From positions 1 to 64,000 of the forward strand of contig JAJNNX010000045.1 of NCBI GenBank assembly GCA_023159155.1: 64,000 bases of DNA. The letters are read 5' to 3'. Made by a program: the position numbers and the translations under genes. Below, piece after piece: positions 50,126 to 61,619 of this stretch (the stretch's first letter is position 1; each line of letters opens with the position of its first letter). A model generated the notes under the pieces. That model was given only the letters and a program-made list of their open reading frames with translations. It made no database searches and was not told where the DNA came from. This stretch comes from Ustulina deusta (lineage: Eukaryota > Ascomycota > Sordariomycetes > Xylariales > Xylariaceae).

Positions 50126-53100
50126 ATGGCCGAAGAAGTAGAACGATTGGTGCTCGCACAATTCAGGGAGATTGTCGAGAAAGGCAAGACTGCCATTGAG
50201 AATGTCGAAAGTGCAGGCGACCAGGCGCCAGCGCCCATGCTCAAGGCAGCACAGAACCTCGTGAAGGAAGGCGAAAAGGCATTGAAGAAGATCGAGCCTG
50301 TTTCAACAGCCAACTACGAAGAATATGGAGGTAGTTTTGTCAATGCGATCAAGGAGAACGGTGCGATTCTACCATATAGCTAGTCATATGACATCCCGAC
50401 CTTATGTACTGATACGCAACTGTAGATGAACTTGCGCAGCTTTGCTCGGAACTTGAAGAGTTGTTGTGGGACTTTGATGATTATATCGAGGTAGAGGGGT
50501 TCGATGCCGACAAGTTCAGCGGACTCCAAAAGGCTTCAAGGCATGCAGCGCTGAAGATATTGGATATCTTGAGGCGTATGATGAAGTTTGCTGCTCCCGC
50601 ACCAGCATTACTATCCCACCCTCCTTCAGAGGCAGGGCCATTGACAGGTATAATTGCTCACCTAAGACTAGAAAGCACAGAGAAGCTGATTGAACAACTA
50701 GATGGGAATGTAAGTGGTGTGATGACGACAGAAGCCGGTCCAGATGGCGGTCTTCGAACAAGCTGGCGTCGTTCCGGGCCGCATGAACCACCCTTGGGGC
50801 CACCACCAGCGCCGCCTTCAACTAATCCATGGCAAGTTGGAAGACCACCAGTGACCACCCTAGGAGGGCACCCCGACGAGTGGGAGGGTTATGAGCGACG
50901 GCCTCCAGTCGCGCCCGACTCACCAACGATTCCCCAAACACAATTGGTCAGCCCGGCAGAAAACCAACTACGTCGTCTACAACCTCCAGAAGCGGATGAC
51001 GACGCCGCGCACGACGAACATGAGCAGCGGATGCGGGCGGCCTCCCAGAGCCATGCGTCGAATAGCGAAGGGTCACTATCACCCTTGCAGACCAACAGAT
51101 GGACAAACTCGACACAGGGTTCGACCGAGTCGTCGCGGTCACCTCGTATACGCCCTCATGGTGGATTCGTTCGTAATAGTGAAACTCCCACATCACCCCA
51201 AGGGAATGGATTTGCTATTAGTCGAGCGCCATCCGGAACATCGGCGACTGGGAATCTTTCACCAAGACCAGATAGCCGCCCCCTTGGCACTTTTGGCCGA
51301 GATCGGGATAATAGTCTTGCGGGTCACCATGGCTTCCCCCCAAGAACAACGTCAGTGACAAACCAGAACTCTTCCTCCTATGTTCTTTCGTCACGGAGGC
51401 CGTCGACTGAATCTATTAATAGTTCTGTCTTTGATGTTGTTGAGTCATTAAGTCCGACAGACGCCGGTCCTTCTTCAACGCATCGGCACTCTGTGCAATC
51501 GGTGCAATCAACAACGCCAACAGCGCACTATCATGCCGCCGGCTTTCCACCACCGAGATATCCGGGGCCTCCACCTCTGTATCAAACTCCGGTGCCGCCT
51601 AGGCGTACCTCTGGGGTAACTATCAGGAGCCAATCTTCGGGGGGTCGTACGGCACATCCAGGTACATTTAGGCGGATGGACGAAGGGCTTATCCCTGTAG
51701 CTATGGAGTCATCCATGTCGAATGAAGTACCAATCCCTCTTCGAGAACCCGATTGCACAATCACTCCTTCAAGCTCCTTTTATAAACTCAAAGGCTTCTG
51801 CAAAGGCGCGGAAGAAGCGCAGCGCGGCCAGTTAGGGTTCAAGAGAATCAAGAGGCCTGTTGGTGTAAGTCATACATATATCGTGGTCTTCCAATTTGCA
51901 ATGCAAGAGTTTCTAATCTTCTACTAGGGATTTTCTACCGCGATAGTGGCTAAGTGTACTAACTGTCTATTCGAACTTGATTTCAAATCTGTTCAACAGG
52001 ATTTGAATAACGATTGTAAGCACCCCAGTTTTTCTTGGTTAAATGAGAGGGAAAGGGGTAGGGAAAACGTAAAAGAAACTCGAAACTGATAGATCTTCTA
52101 GCATCCGGGAGCTTTACATCAAATACGATCGGCTTCCGCTTGAGAATTCTCCAGAAGAGCCATCTCCCGATCCGTATGATAGACGAGCAAATGTACGGTT
52201 GTTTATTCTGCATTCAGGCCGGTCACACCCTGGAAGAAAGTGACGCGACCGTCTTCTTCAACCAGAAGCAGCTGTTCGCGCACCTGGCTCGACACCCTCG
52301 GCCACTGCCAAAAGTAGACGGGATTACGGTCATTGAAGAGGCCGAACTACCACCACACCTCCAGGACAACTTCGATCTCCATATTCCTCATCCGCCTACC
52401 GAGTCGGTTATGTCGGGCATCGCTAGAGAAGTCGCCAGACTCCCCACGGCCATCGCTATGGATACGAGGAAAATGTCTCATGGGGCCATACGACTGCCCC
52501 CAGATCGCCAACCCGTGCTTCATTTCGCCATCGGCGCCAAGATCGTCGGTATCGAATTCCCGCCTAAGTACGAAGGTAAATGGGCCATCGGTTGGCATGA
52601 CGGGGTACGTGCCGCATTCGAGACGGACGCCGTACAGCTCGAGGCTCCGCCCAAGGCTGAGGTGAGGATGCAGGCCACGAGCAGCGTGCAAGCCGTGGCC
52701 CGGTGGAAGTGGAACCAGAAGGGCGATGATCGATGGCTGAAGTTCGACAAGGGGGACGTAATCAGGAACATCTCATGTGAGCTCCCAGACAGACATCATT
52801 TCAGCTTTGGACCTTCCTCTCCTTTTACTTCGATCCATATCACCCGCCGCTTTTTCAGCGTTGTCGAGATAACTTCGATTCGTAATGCTAACTCGTGGTT
52901 GTGTAGGGGTCTACGACGAGCACTGGTGTTGGTCCGGCACGACGTCTAAGGGAAGCGGCGTGTTCCCGCAGTCACACCTCGATCCCAACTCGATCAAAAC
53001 TCAGGATTCCGGGGATGCTGGCAGTATCGCGAGCTGGGAGAGGAAGAACCCGCTGAAGTTCTCCATCCGCGGCAAGAAGGACGACCGTAAACTGAGTTCA

Positions 53101-53142
53101 TTTCCCTCGCAGGAGAACAACTGGAAATCGAACGTATACTAG
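50126..53142 (+). CDS. SH3-domain protein with paired CxxC zinc-like motifs
   Basis: Five exons (50,126-50,360, 50,426-51,864, 51,928-52,015, 52,102-52,776, 52,907-53,142) with consistent phases give 890 residues. The N-terminus (1-150) is predicted helical and charged (LVLAQFREIVEKGKTAIENV). Residues of about 170-540 are disordered, rich in Pro, Ser, Thr and Arg. Two cysteine pairs follow, CTNC (568-571) and CLFC (621-624), with HLARH (648-652), so one or two zinc sites are likely. The C-terminal SH3 domain covers about 780-842: AVARWKWN, DRWLKFDKGDVI, then WVYDEHWCWSGTT and GVFPQSHLDP. SH3 domains bind proline-rich ligands, so a scaffold role in cell cortex or signalling is plausible, but I do not recognise the protein. 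All four introns are under 150 bp. Confidence 0.88.
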
Positions 53143-56100
53143 CTTCTCGACCGTTCTGTTGCAGCCCGCCCTTTGGTATCACCTGAGATAGCGGGCGTCA
53201 ATGCGTTGGCGTCCCATGATCAGCAGAGGTATCTAGAGAAGGTATCGTGAGGCGAAAGGGAGGGTACGATGACTCTTACCCGATGAGCGACGGACTCGCG
53301 GGATATGTCCCCGCTTCGGAGAGTTGACGACCACGAAGAGACGATGCTGATGAGTGGATGGTGCATAGGATAATGGCTTTTTTTGGATCACATCTTCTTG
53401 TATATGTTTACATGGCGATTATACCCTTTCCCCTTTCAGGTTTTCAAGTTTTCTTTGTGTATATAGATACACATAGCTATAAGACTATCGGACGAGTTCC
53501 TTTTGTCAAAACAACCAAAATTACCTAGTATAGATAGAAGATAGACTGTAAAAGGGCATTATGGGAAATATGATTCGGGAATTATATATCGTATATCGTT
53601 CTGTGTGTTGTGGCCAGCTCGTGGTGCGCCTCTCAGTGGAGAGATTGAGTTCTGCCCTCTTCCCTGTGAGAATCTGTTCGGTCGTATATCCTTTCGTAGT
53701 CGTCGCACTTGTACGCAGGTTCAAACCATACAAGTAACTGTGAGACAATAGCGAGCTACCTAGAATATCAAAAAGTCAACACGAGCAAAGGTCCAATAAC
53801 CATTTGTTGCTCTGGAACGCACTGGGCGAGTCGGGGATACTACACAATTGTAGGTCAAGTTGATCTAGACGCAAAAGTTTTTCAAAGAAGTGTACTCAGG
53901 ATATAAATAGTCACTGACTCGATTAGCAAGTGTCCTGCATATTGCTGGTCTTCGCTATAAGGCAGCCTGTTTGTTTCTTGGGGCATTTGTTTAGCAACAG
54001 GGGAAAGGAGTCTCAATATGTTGCTCATAAAAGTGCTCGCGGGATAGCGGTGAACTTAGAGAGAACTAGAAATGAACCACGGTACTTGTAATAACTCATG
54101 CCTTCTATCGGAACGTTTCTCGATTTGCCTTTGAAACGCTTTACCACAGGGAAATGCAACCAGCACAACAACAACAACAACAATAACAACACCATCACTG
54201 GTTTGTCGCCGAACAACTTATTAAAAGGCTATGGTCCCCGATGGAGTTGACCTCGATGTAATTCGCTCTAGCACAAGTCACCCTGCCACAATTCACAGGC
54301 TTCAACACGAACGAAGATATGGCATTTAGGGGTGATTTTATCAACAACAATATCTTTCCACACATACTACACACGTACCAGGGAATCTCCATACAGCTAC
54401 AGCTTTATCAGCTCCTACTTATCGAATTGCTGAACTACAACCCAATACCGTTCTATTTATCCGAAAGTCCTGGACAGAAATAAGAAGCGAATAAATTTAG
54501 AATAAACGAAGGACTTAGATCTGTATAACCACAGACATTTTGCATTAAACCCAACAACATCAGGCAGGCCACTCGGCTTGACTACGTTTTCCTTGTCAAT
54601 TACATCGTGGTTGGTTATATCCTTCAAGTCTTTAACCAATTTATCCCACATTCCTGAAAGGGCCGGGTTATGGCCTCTCCAGCCTAGTATCTGAAGATAT
54701 TCACATATATCCCCCATGGGTTCTGTAAAAGGGCTGGAGAGCCTGAAAGATAGGCAAAGCGTACGGGTTTGCTGTGGCAATGTGTCGGGGGACCGGGTGT
54801 CGATCTTTTTGGGAGCGAAAGGGTTCAAACCGGGAGACAGCCGCGCGATTAGAAATGAGCTAACTAGCGCAAACTAATAGCGCTGTGAGGGTTCGAACCT
54901 CACTCACTAGATAGCTCACCCAGTGCTAGGGATCCAATGTTCATCCTTGAAGAAAGACTACAAAATGGATTGAAAGGCACAATGGATGTTATATTGTAGA
55001 TGAAGGGTCAACAGCCTTATAACTGCTAGCTAAATACTGTATGGACCTTACTGCCTTCCCCCCAGCCTTACGCACACTTTACCTTCTCCCTAGACTTTTG
55101 ATATAGCCGAGGCTTAATGTGACAAAAAGACTATGAACTATCTGTATTGGGGAGGGTTATGTCTTTGTTTAAATCTTAGCTTAGCAAGAATACCTAGTGA
55201 GGCGGCGGATGATACGAGTATAAAGATGTGTGGTAGGGTGCTAGGAGTATTCACCGACGACGATGGTGAGTCCCCAGTCGAGTTTCGAGAGAAACGAGAT
55301 GCCTACCTCTTCGTTGGAATCGATAATATGAATTAACAATGCAGAAACTAGTCTGTAGAGTATCCTGGCTGTTTGTACAAGTTGTTGGATTCAGAAGACA
55401 AGCATCACATCGGCCTCGGTCAAAGTTGATACGGATAATATAATAATAATGATGATGACAATAACATGGGATATGAGCTAGGTAGCGGCCTCGAGGTTAA
55501 CTGATATAGAAACCACTGCGAGGAGTAATATAGGCACCATCCCCTGTGCTCTGCCACAAATATTGAAAACCTCGGAGGTGCTTGCGCAGTTTCCAGCTTC
55601 GATTAGCGTCGGACGCCTGTTTTCGATTCCCTCGTGAGACTGAGACATTGCAACCTGGTCATTCGGATCTGTGAATATTGCGTTGCGTTGCTGCCAGTGG
55701 CGCGTAAAACTACCTAGTACTTAGCTTTAATAGTGCAGAGGTTCAATAATGACAACATTAACGTAGGGAAGAGGGTGCTTAGATTGAGATTACGGAATCA
55801 CGATGAAAAGAACGTGATGAGAGTCGTCGCAGAATGTAACCTGGCTCGCATCTTCGAAGGGGATTTTGCAGTGTGGGTGGGAAGCATTGTGAGGGAGCAT
55901 TGGGGAAACACATAGTTAGTCTATTGACGACTCAACTCATGAGCCGCAAGAAAAGGTGTATCTAGGTCACTTTTGGTTATATGTCCGGACTCTAAGTCTC
56001 ATTTGAAATGGGCCTCGCCCTCCTCGAATGAGACTTAAACGGGCTTGTTGTTCCAGCCCGCAAAATCGCATGCTGGCCCTGAAATTATACGGAGAAGATT

Positions 56101-56289
56101 CAAAGCTCTGATGAATCATATGGCCGTGTCATCAACCTCGACGGGTAATAGGCAACAACTTTACTCCCGCGAATTATTGCTCTGCACAATACCGTAATTA
56201 GAAACCTGAACAAAACAAGACCGCAGGAGGGAGTCGGCTTTCATTCGCTTTCTTCTCGGCCAAGAATCTGTTTGCAAACCACAAGTTGA
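53143..56289. other. Intergenic stretch, no convincing gene
   Basis: The SH3 gene 3' region runs to about 53,500. A (AAC)n run lies at about 54,162-54,189. The - frame at 54,457-54,828 is open but has no ATG at its head and no domain. A T-arm-like palindrome around GGTTCGAACC lies near 54,890. Copy 2 of a dispersed repeat is at 54,973-55,077. A 67-codon + frame at 55,133-55,336 starts with a mildly hydrophobic segment but is otherwise unsupported. Confidence 0.5.
54973..55077 (+). repeat. Diverged dispersed repeat, copy 2 (partner 28,598-28,701)
   Basis: Aligns with 28,598-28,701 in the same orientation over about 105 bp (shared GATGTT.TATTGT, AGCTAAATAC.GTA, CCTTAC..CCTTCC, CCTTACGC.CAC). 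Both copies are intergenic and diverged, suggesting an old transposable-element fragment. Confidence 0.55.
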
Positions 56290-56993
56290 CTAACAACTGC
56301 CGAATACACCAGTAACTATTAGATAGGCCGGGAAACCAAAGCCAAGGCTGCTAGCCGGGAGAAAGGAACGGAAGGGTAACCTCGAACCTTGATTGCGCAT
56401 GGCGAGGTTGAGAAGACAGTAGTTGGTGACGGCGCCGATCTAGAGAAGTCGTTTGGCAGTGAGAGGAATCGGGATTCAACGGCGTTATACGGGCCTCATA
56501 GACAACGTGACGATGATCCTAGACAGAGAGACGTAGATGCCCGTATGGTGGTAGCTAAACTGTTGTAAGTAAGATGGAGCCTTACCCGCCGACTTTGATA
56601 GTCGTTCAATACTGTAGGTAACGTGCGAAGCGTCCTGCCTAAAGGGTCTCGTGGTGGCGTCGGTGGGAACGTGGGTCCAACGGAGAGGCTAGACGAGACG
56701 GGGAAACTGGGTGTTGGAGGGGCAAGAGAGATCACGCCAGTGTGTGCAGTCATTGTAAGTCGGAAGATGATGACGGGGGCTGGGCCAATTAGACAGCAGG
56801 GATAGGCTAGCGTAGCGGACAATTCGGGATCACATCGATTCCCGGTTAGTAACATCTCCGCATCCCAGATCAGATCGAAAAGTCCGATAAGTTCATAAAC
56901 ACGAACCTCGTATGTTATTACCTCGGACATGTCGTCAGCGCTTTCGGCATTAAGCACGGTGCTAGACTCACAGCGGTCTACTTGGCGAGCCAT
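56290..56993 (-). CDS. Possible two-exon hypothetical gene
   Basis: An ATG at 56,993 opens a frame of 136 codons to a GTAAGG donor at 56,585. A TCTAG acceptor at 56,440 resumes in phase 0 and runs 49 more codons to a TAG at 56,290, giving 185 residues. The second exon reads IGAVTNYCLLNLAMRNQ and LGFGFPAYLIVTGVFG, which has a membrane-segment flavour. The first exon includes a Pro/Ser/Thr-rich low-complexity part. I recognise no family. The splice agreement is suggestive but could be chance, and part of the first exon may really be intron. Confidence 0.3.
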
Positions 56994-59900
56994 AGATGAA
57001 TTAATGGGCTGACCTGGGAGTGCTGATGTGCAGGATAGATCTTGTTCGGGTGTTATATCTTATTGGTTCGGATCTCGAGCATTCTTCCATGATACCTAAG
57101 CAGGCTAGGTAGTAGACAAAGTGGAAGGCTACCTAACCTTAGGTACCATAGTGCACGCCGGGCTACATCATGCTCCTAGACGGGTATAGCGAATGGAAAT
57201 ACGTCGTTGCAGTCTGCGATAAAGCTGTGGGAGTTGCACAGGAAAAGAAGGTGTCTGAGTTCTTTCCGACAAGCTAAGCCAGGGGTCACACGTTCATGCT
57301 CATGCATGCCTGGTGGTGTTTGCTACACTACTGTATGTGTGGTTATGGCGCCTCGGGATGGAGGACATCTGCAGTCTTCCGAGCCTGTGAGTAGGAATGC
57401 ACGGGCGGGACAACGACCAAAGGCCGGCAGAACCGTTATACAATTGTACAGTCAACACTCTCCGACCAGCTGATGCATAAAGATGTTGCTATTGTCCAAT
57501 GTGGTATCGTGAACCGACATAGTCCCTTGGCTGCTGGGACGCAAGAGGAAGCTGGGCGGGTATCGTTATCTTTGAAAATACCTATACTCCGTAACCGTTG
57601 GCTTCATTGGCGGAGGGTTCTACTACTGACCAAGTTCCCCTGCTCGGTTTGCTGGCACTAGGTACCTTGATGAATCAATTGTCGGCAGGTATACACTTGC
57701 TTGCACTACACTAGATACAGACAGGTAGATCAGCGAGTTGTTACCAGGGTCGGAACCCTGCATACTATCTACAAGTAGGCAGCTGATTGGTTGCTGGTTC
57801 AAATTGATGAGTGAAGAGCTCGGTAGCGAAAACAAAATGTGGCGAGAACTGCTCGCCTTGTTCAGCTGCAACAATATGTTCACGTACTATACCTAGACCG
57901 ACCTCCCAGGAGACTGGCCCCCACTGGTCCTAGCCCAATGCCTAGTGCTGTGGTGGTCTTTTGGATAAACAGTTGGAAGCTCGATGCTGGAATGCAGACG
58001 GAACCTGTGTCTTGGCGACGTTTTTGTCTTGGAGTAGGTAGGTACTTTCTCATTCACCACGGGTATAAGGCTGCCTTGAACGCGACACACCACCTCGAGA
58101 CTGATCCGATCAGCACCGAAACGAGAAGGCCAACAGTTAGTCTTTTCTTCCGGCGCTGCCCAGTCAGGCTCTCGCTAAGGAACGTTTGGATCGACAACGT
58201 GGGCCACCCTTGCCAACCAATCCATCGGTATTTTTAGTCTGCTGTACCTATAGCGCATACGCTAGCAACAGCTCGAGACGGACATGGAAGATGACAATCC
58301 CTCGAGACTACACTAGCGTAGATACTGGTACCTACTACAGTAAGTAGGTAGCTTTGGATCGGGTCGCTCGGGTTGTGCTTGAGCCTATGATAGCGACAGT
58401 AGTACTTACTAGGTTAGGTAAACTGATGCTGCTGGTAATCACCGCCGACTGACTACATCACGATAAGGCTTAATATAACTAGTGTATAGCTGTCGAGCGA
58501 AGATGCGAATTTCATCTAGGCTGGGTCTACATTACTTAGTTAGGATTAGTATTGTGAAGTCGATAAGTTCAATATTGAAATATAGGTCAATCCATTAGAT
58601 GAATACTCTTTTCTGGGCCTACGCAATGTGACTCTTCGTTTAACAAACTCTTTTTTAATAGCACTGGGACGTGTAATTGCAGGGGAAAAAGCGTGACTGC
58701 ATAAATCGGGTGTGGGCGGATATCATAAATTGTATCAAGAGGTTTCAAGATTTGAACACCGCTATTTCAGGGCTCAACCTATGCGGAGTAAATGATTACT
58801 ATCAGTATGGCAAGTTTACATTATAATAATGAACGCGTTGTGCAGGCCAGGAATCGTGGTTGGTGGAACGATCTGGGACTAACTTCAAGAGTCTGTCTTT
58901 AAATAGCTGGAAAGTAGCTGACGCAGTTCAGTTCATGCTCGTGTGCGAGACAATTCTGTCATTCAAGCAGCCGGGGAAAAGAAGGGTCACCCAGTAGGTA
59001 GGTAGTATCGGCGCTGACTATCATCATAAGAACCGGCTGCTTGCTGCAGTTAGACACGGGTGACCAGGGATAGGCACGTGTTGATGCAGGAGTACGGCGG
59101 CGAAGCTACTGGTAAATCAGAGAGTTGCAGTTTTCGAGAGTCTTCATTCCTACTAGGGACCTGAGGTGTCCGGTATCCTGTCGTGTTTCAGCAAGGTAGA
59201 TACAATACCAAATGTAAACACGACTTTAGTATGCGGGGTTCCTCACATTGTTATCTCACGGGCGCTTTTCTGGGCTAGGTACCTACACTATCCTCCTGAC
59301 AGTCTAATTCAAATAAGTTCCTTACGTAAGGGACGCTTACCGACAGCATTAAGCATAATCGCTGTAGGCGTCAGCTAGGATCATTAGGTACTGAGTTAGA
59401 ATCGGAGTCGCTGTGAGGTGCAGGTACCTAATCGCTACTCAACCCCGTGTATAATGTTGACATGTGATATGGTAGCGCTATAGTGGCTTGTCGAAAGTCG
59501 AGCTCAAATCTTTTGCAGGAGAGCCTTGAACAGTTCCTAATATGTAGTACAGATAACTGATAAACACAAACAGGATTTGACCCAAGCCCAGGTGCAAGTT
59601 GCTACTTGTACATCGCTGCTTCAGATGTGCACTGCATACCTGGATTTGTACTGAGATAAGCCAACCACAAGTTGCTGTGGTAGGTAGGTGGGGGTTCGTC
59701 CTCAGCGTCTCTCGATCCTCTCGCTCAGCCTGTTGCCAGGTTAGGTGAATCAGCCAATGTCTACACAATAAATGAAAGGCACAATATACTCACCTCTCCT
59801 GGGAATTTGTCGTGCGAGTCTCTGCGTGCCCAGGTGGACCGATGCATCGTTGTTTTAAGGAATAGTATGGTGTCCCTGGTGCTTTCTGAGAACTTCTGGC

Positions 59901-61619
59901 CAGCCGCCTTCGCGGAGATTTGCGCCAGCCTATATGCTGTGGAGCTGTTATTCGTAGTGGTGGAAATACCGCCAATCAAAGCAGCTATTTGAACCCTATT
60001 TTTGAGCTTCTTATTACCTAAGTACAGCTGTAACAGAAGTGTACTCAGGATGGGAAGGAACTGAAGCATTGCAACCGCTGGCACGCTGCCACAGGTACAT
60101 GTCGACGAGCCGGTACCTTAGTAGTGTGCATCCACCCCCATGAATCAATCTATCAAGCTACCGTGGACCTCTCTTTTACCTCTACACCATTGATCCTACC
60201 TGATTGTTCGCCGTTCTGTTCATTCAACCAACCCTCTTGCTTTTTACTGCAAGCTGTTGCGACCTTAGGCCTTGCTCCACACTGACAGTAGCTGCCGGCG
60301 TTCTTTATCTCCTCCCGTCATCGTCTTTTGCTGCCCGTATTGCTTCTTGTCCTGCTCCGGCCAGCTACATACATACTACACGACGGCCAGAGGAGACCGG
60401 CAGTCTGGGATCCATTGCTGTACGTCCAACCTAAGTTTCCAACGTCATACAATCCACCTGTTTTCTAGTCGGCCCGGGTCTCCCGTCTTCGTTTATTTCC
60501 ATGCACATTCCGTCTCCATGCCAATTCCCCGTGCCTCCTACTGCGTGATATCCGGTCTATGGTAGAGCGTAATTTTGCGCTCTGAGACGGTCAGACCTCG
60601 ACCACCAAACGGCCCATCCTTGCTCAATTGCGCCCAGTCTGCTCCGCGCTTTTTCCCACCGCGAGTCCATTCGTTCGTACACCGCAAAGGACGTGTTGCA
60701 CACCGTCACATTATTGTCCAGTCATCCTCTCATTGTCGAGATCACATCGCTGTGCACCACCGGATTCGACTCAGCGTCACACCGACGTCAAGTGACAGGC
60801 CTCCTCAAGCTCTAGACTACCCAGGTAGCAGATAGGCAGGCTGGCGAAGCTTCTACGGCGGCGCTGGAGCTAAGAGTCATTCATATCGCTCTATGCTAGC
60901 AACGCAGACTCCTAGCGCAGACAGACTGCGCGTTTGCTTAAGCTTTTCTGCATCCTCAGAGAAAAGAGGTCAATTTAGACGCCAGCTCCATTTCAGCCAT
61001 CGTCGTCTGCACTTGCGCCCCGTTGCACTTAAATCATTCACCGTCTGATCCGTGCCCGCGGTCTAGTCAACCGTTAGCGCTGTGTGGCTTCACCGCACTA
61101 AGGAGGTAACCCACATATCTAGCACATGTCTTGCTCTCCGCATCCGCCTCGAAGGGATCATCTTCCATCTAGTCTACCTCCAGCACCATCCTAACCTGAA
61201 CCCCATGATTAGGCCGTTATTATATCTCTCACCATCAAACAGCTGCTAAACTACCACCTTGATAGACACGCCTCTTGCTTCACTAGCCTCTCCTGTTTGA
61301 CTTGCGAATTGACGATACACTCCGCCCATCTTCTCACCGCTAGCAAGGCAACAGCTATATTGGATCCAGGCTCTGTCTCGCGCCTGAAATCTAGGCCAGA
61401 CCCCTAAATCAGCCGACATTGCCGACACCGACACCGAAGCTTTCCCGTAGCCTCAAACTCGCGAGAGCCTCGCTCGACTATTTCACACCATGTGCCTATA
61501 GTTCTCGATTCGGACCAGCCGTGCCAGCGTTCTCCGTCGTTCGCATACGCCTTTCCTGCCCTTGAAACTCGTCACCGACTCTCCTCGCGGGTCCATTGGG
61601 CCCGCTTGTATTACTCATG
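56994..61619. other. Long intergenic stretch and G-alpha promoter
   Basis: Mostly without recognisable genes, apart from the weak model at 59,478-60,069. Short TAGGTAGG and GGTACCTA motifs recur (about 57,140, 58,015, 58,340, 58,990, 59,278, 59,425). From about 60,180 to 61,600 the DNA is pyrimidine-rich with many short upstream frames, which fits a long promoter and 5' leader for the G-alpha gene. Introns in that leader are possible but not demonstrated. Confidence 0.5.
59478..60069 (-). CDS. Possible small two-exon gene with membrane segments
   Basis: An ATG at 60,069 opens 92 codons beginning MLQFLPILSTLLLQLYLG, a hydrophobic signal-like start. The frame reaches a strong GTGAGT donor at 59,793. 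A 64-bp intron would contain a CTAAC branch site (59,740-59,744 on the opposite strand) and end CAACAG at 59,730. The second exon (59,729-59,478) is open for 83 codons in the matching phase and contains GQILFVFISYLYYILGTV, a possible membrane segment. The product would be 175 residues. No family is recognised. The intron signals are good, but there is no other support. Confidence 0.28.

Noticed and set aside
54875..54915. tRNA-like T-arm (TGAGG-TTCGAAC-CCTCA on the - strand)
   Set aside because: The T-arm and part of an acceptor-like stem pair, but there is no room for D and anticodon arms on either strand. It is a palindrome, at best a tRNA fragment.
55133..55336. 67-residue frame with a mildly hydrophobic N-terminus, possible small secreted protein
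   Set aside because: No clear signal-peptide cleavage site, no cysteine pattern, no promoter evidence, and the length is easily reached by chance.
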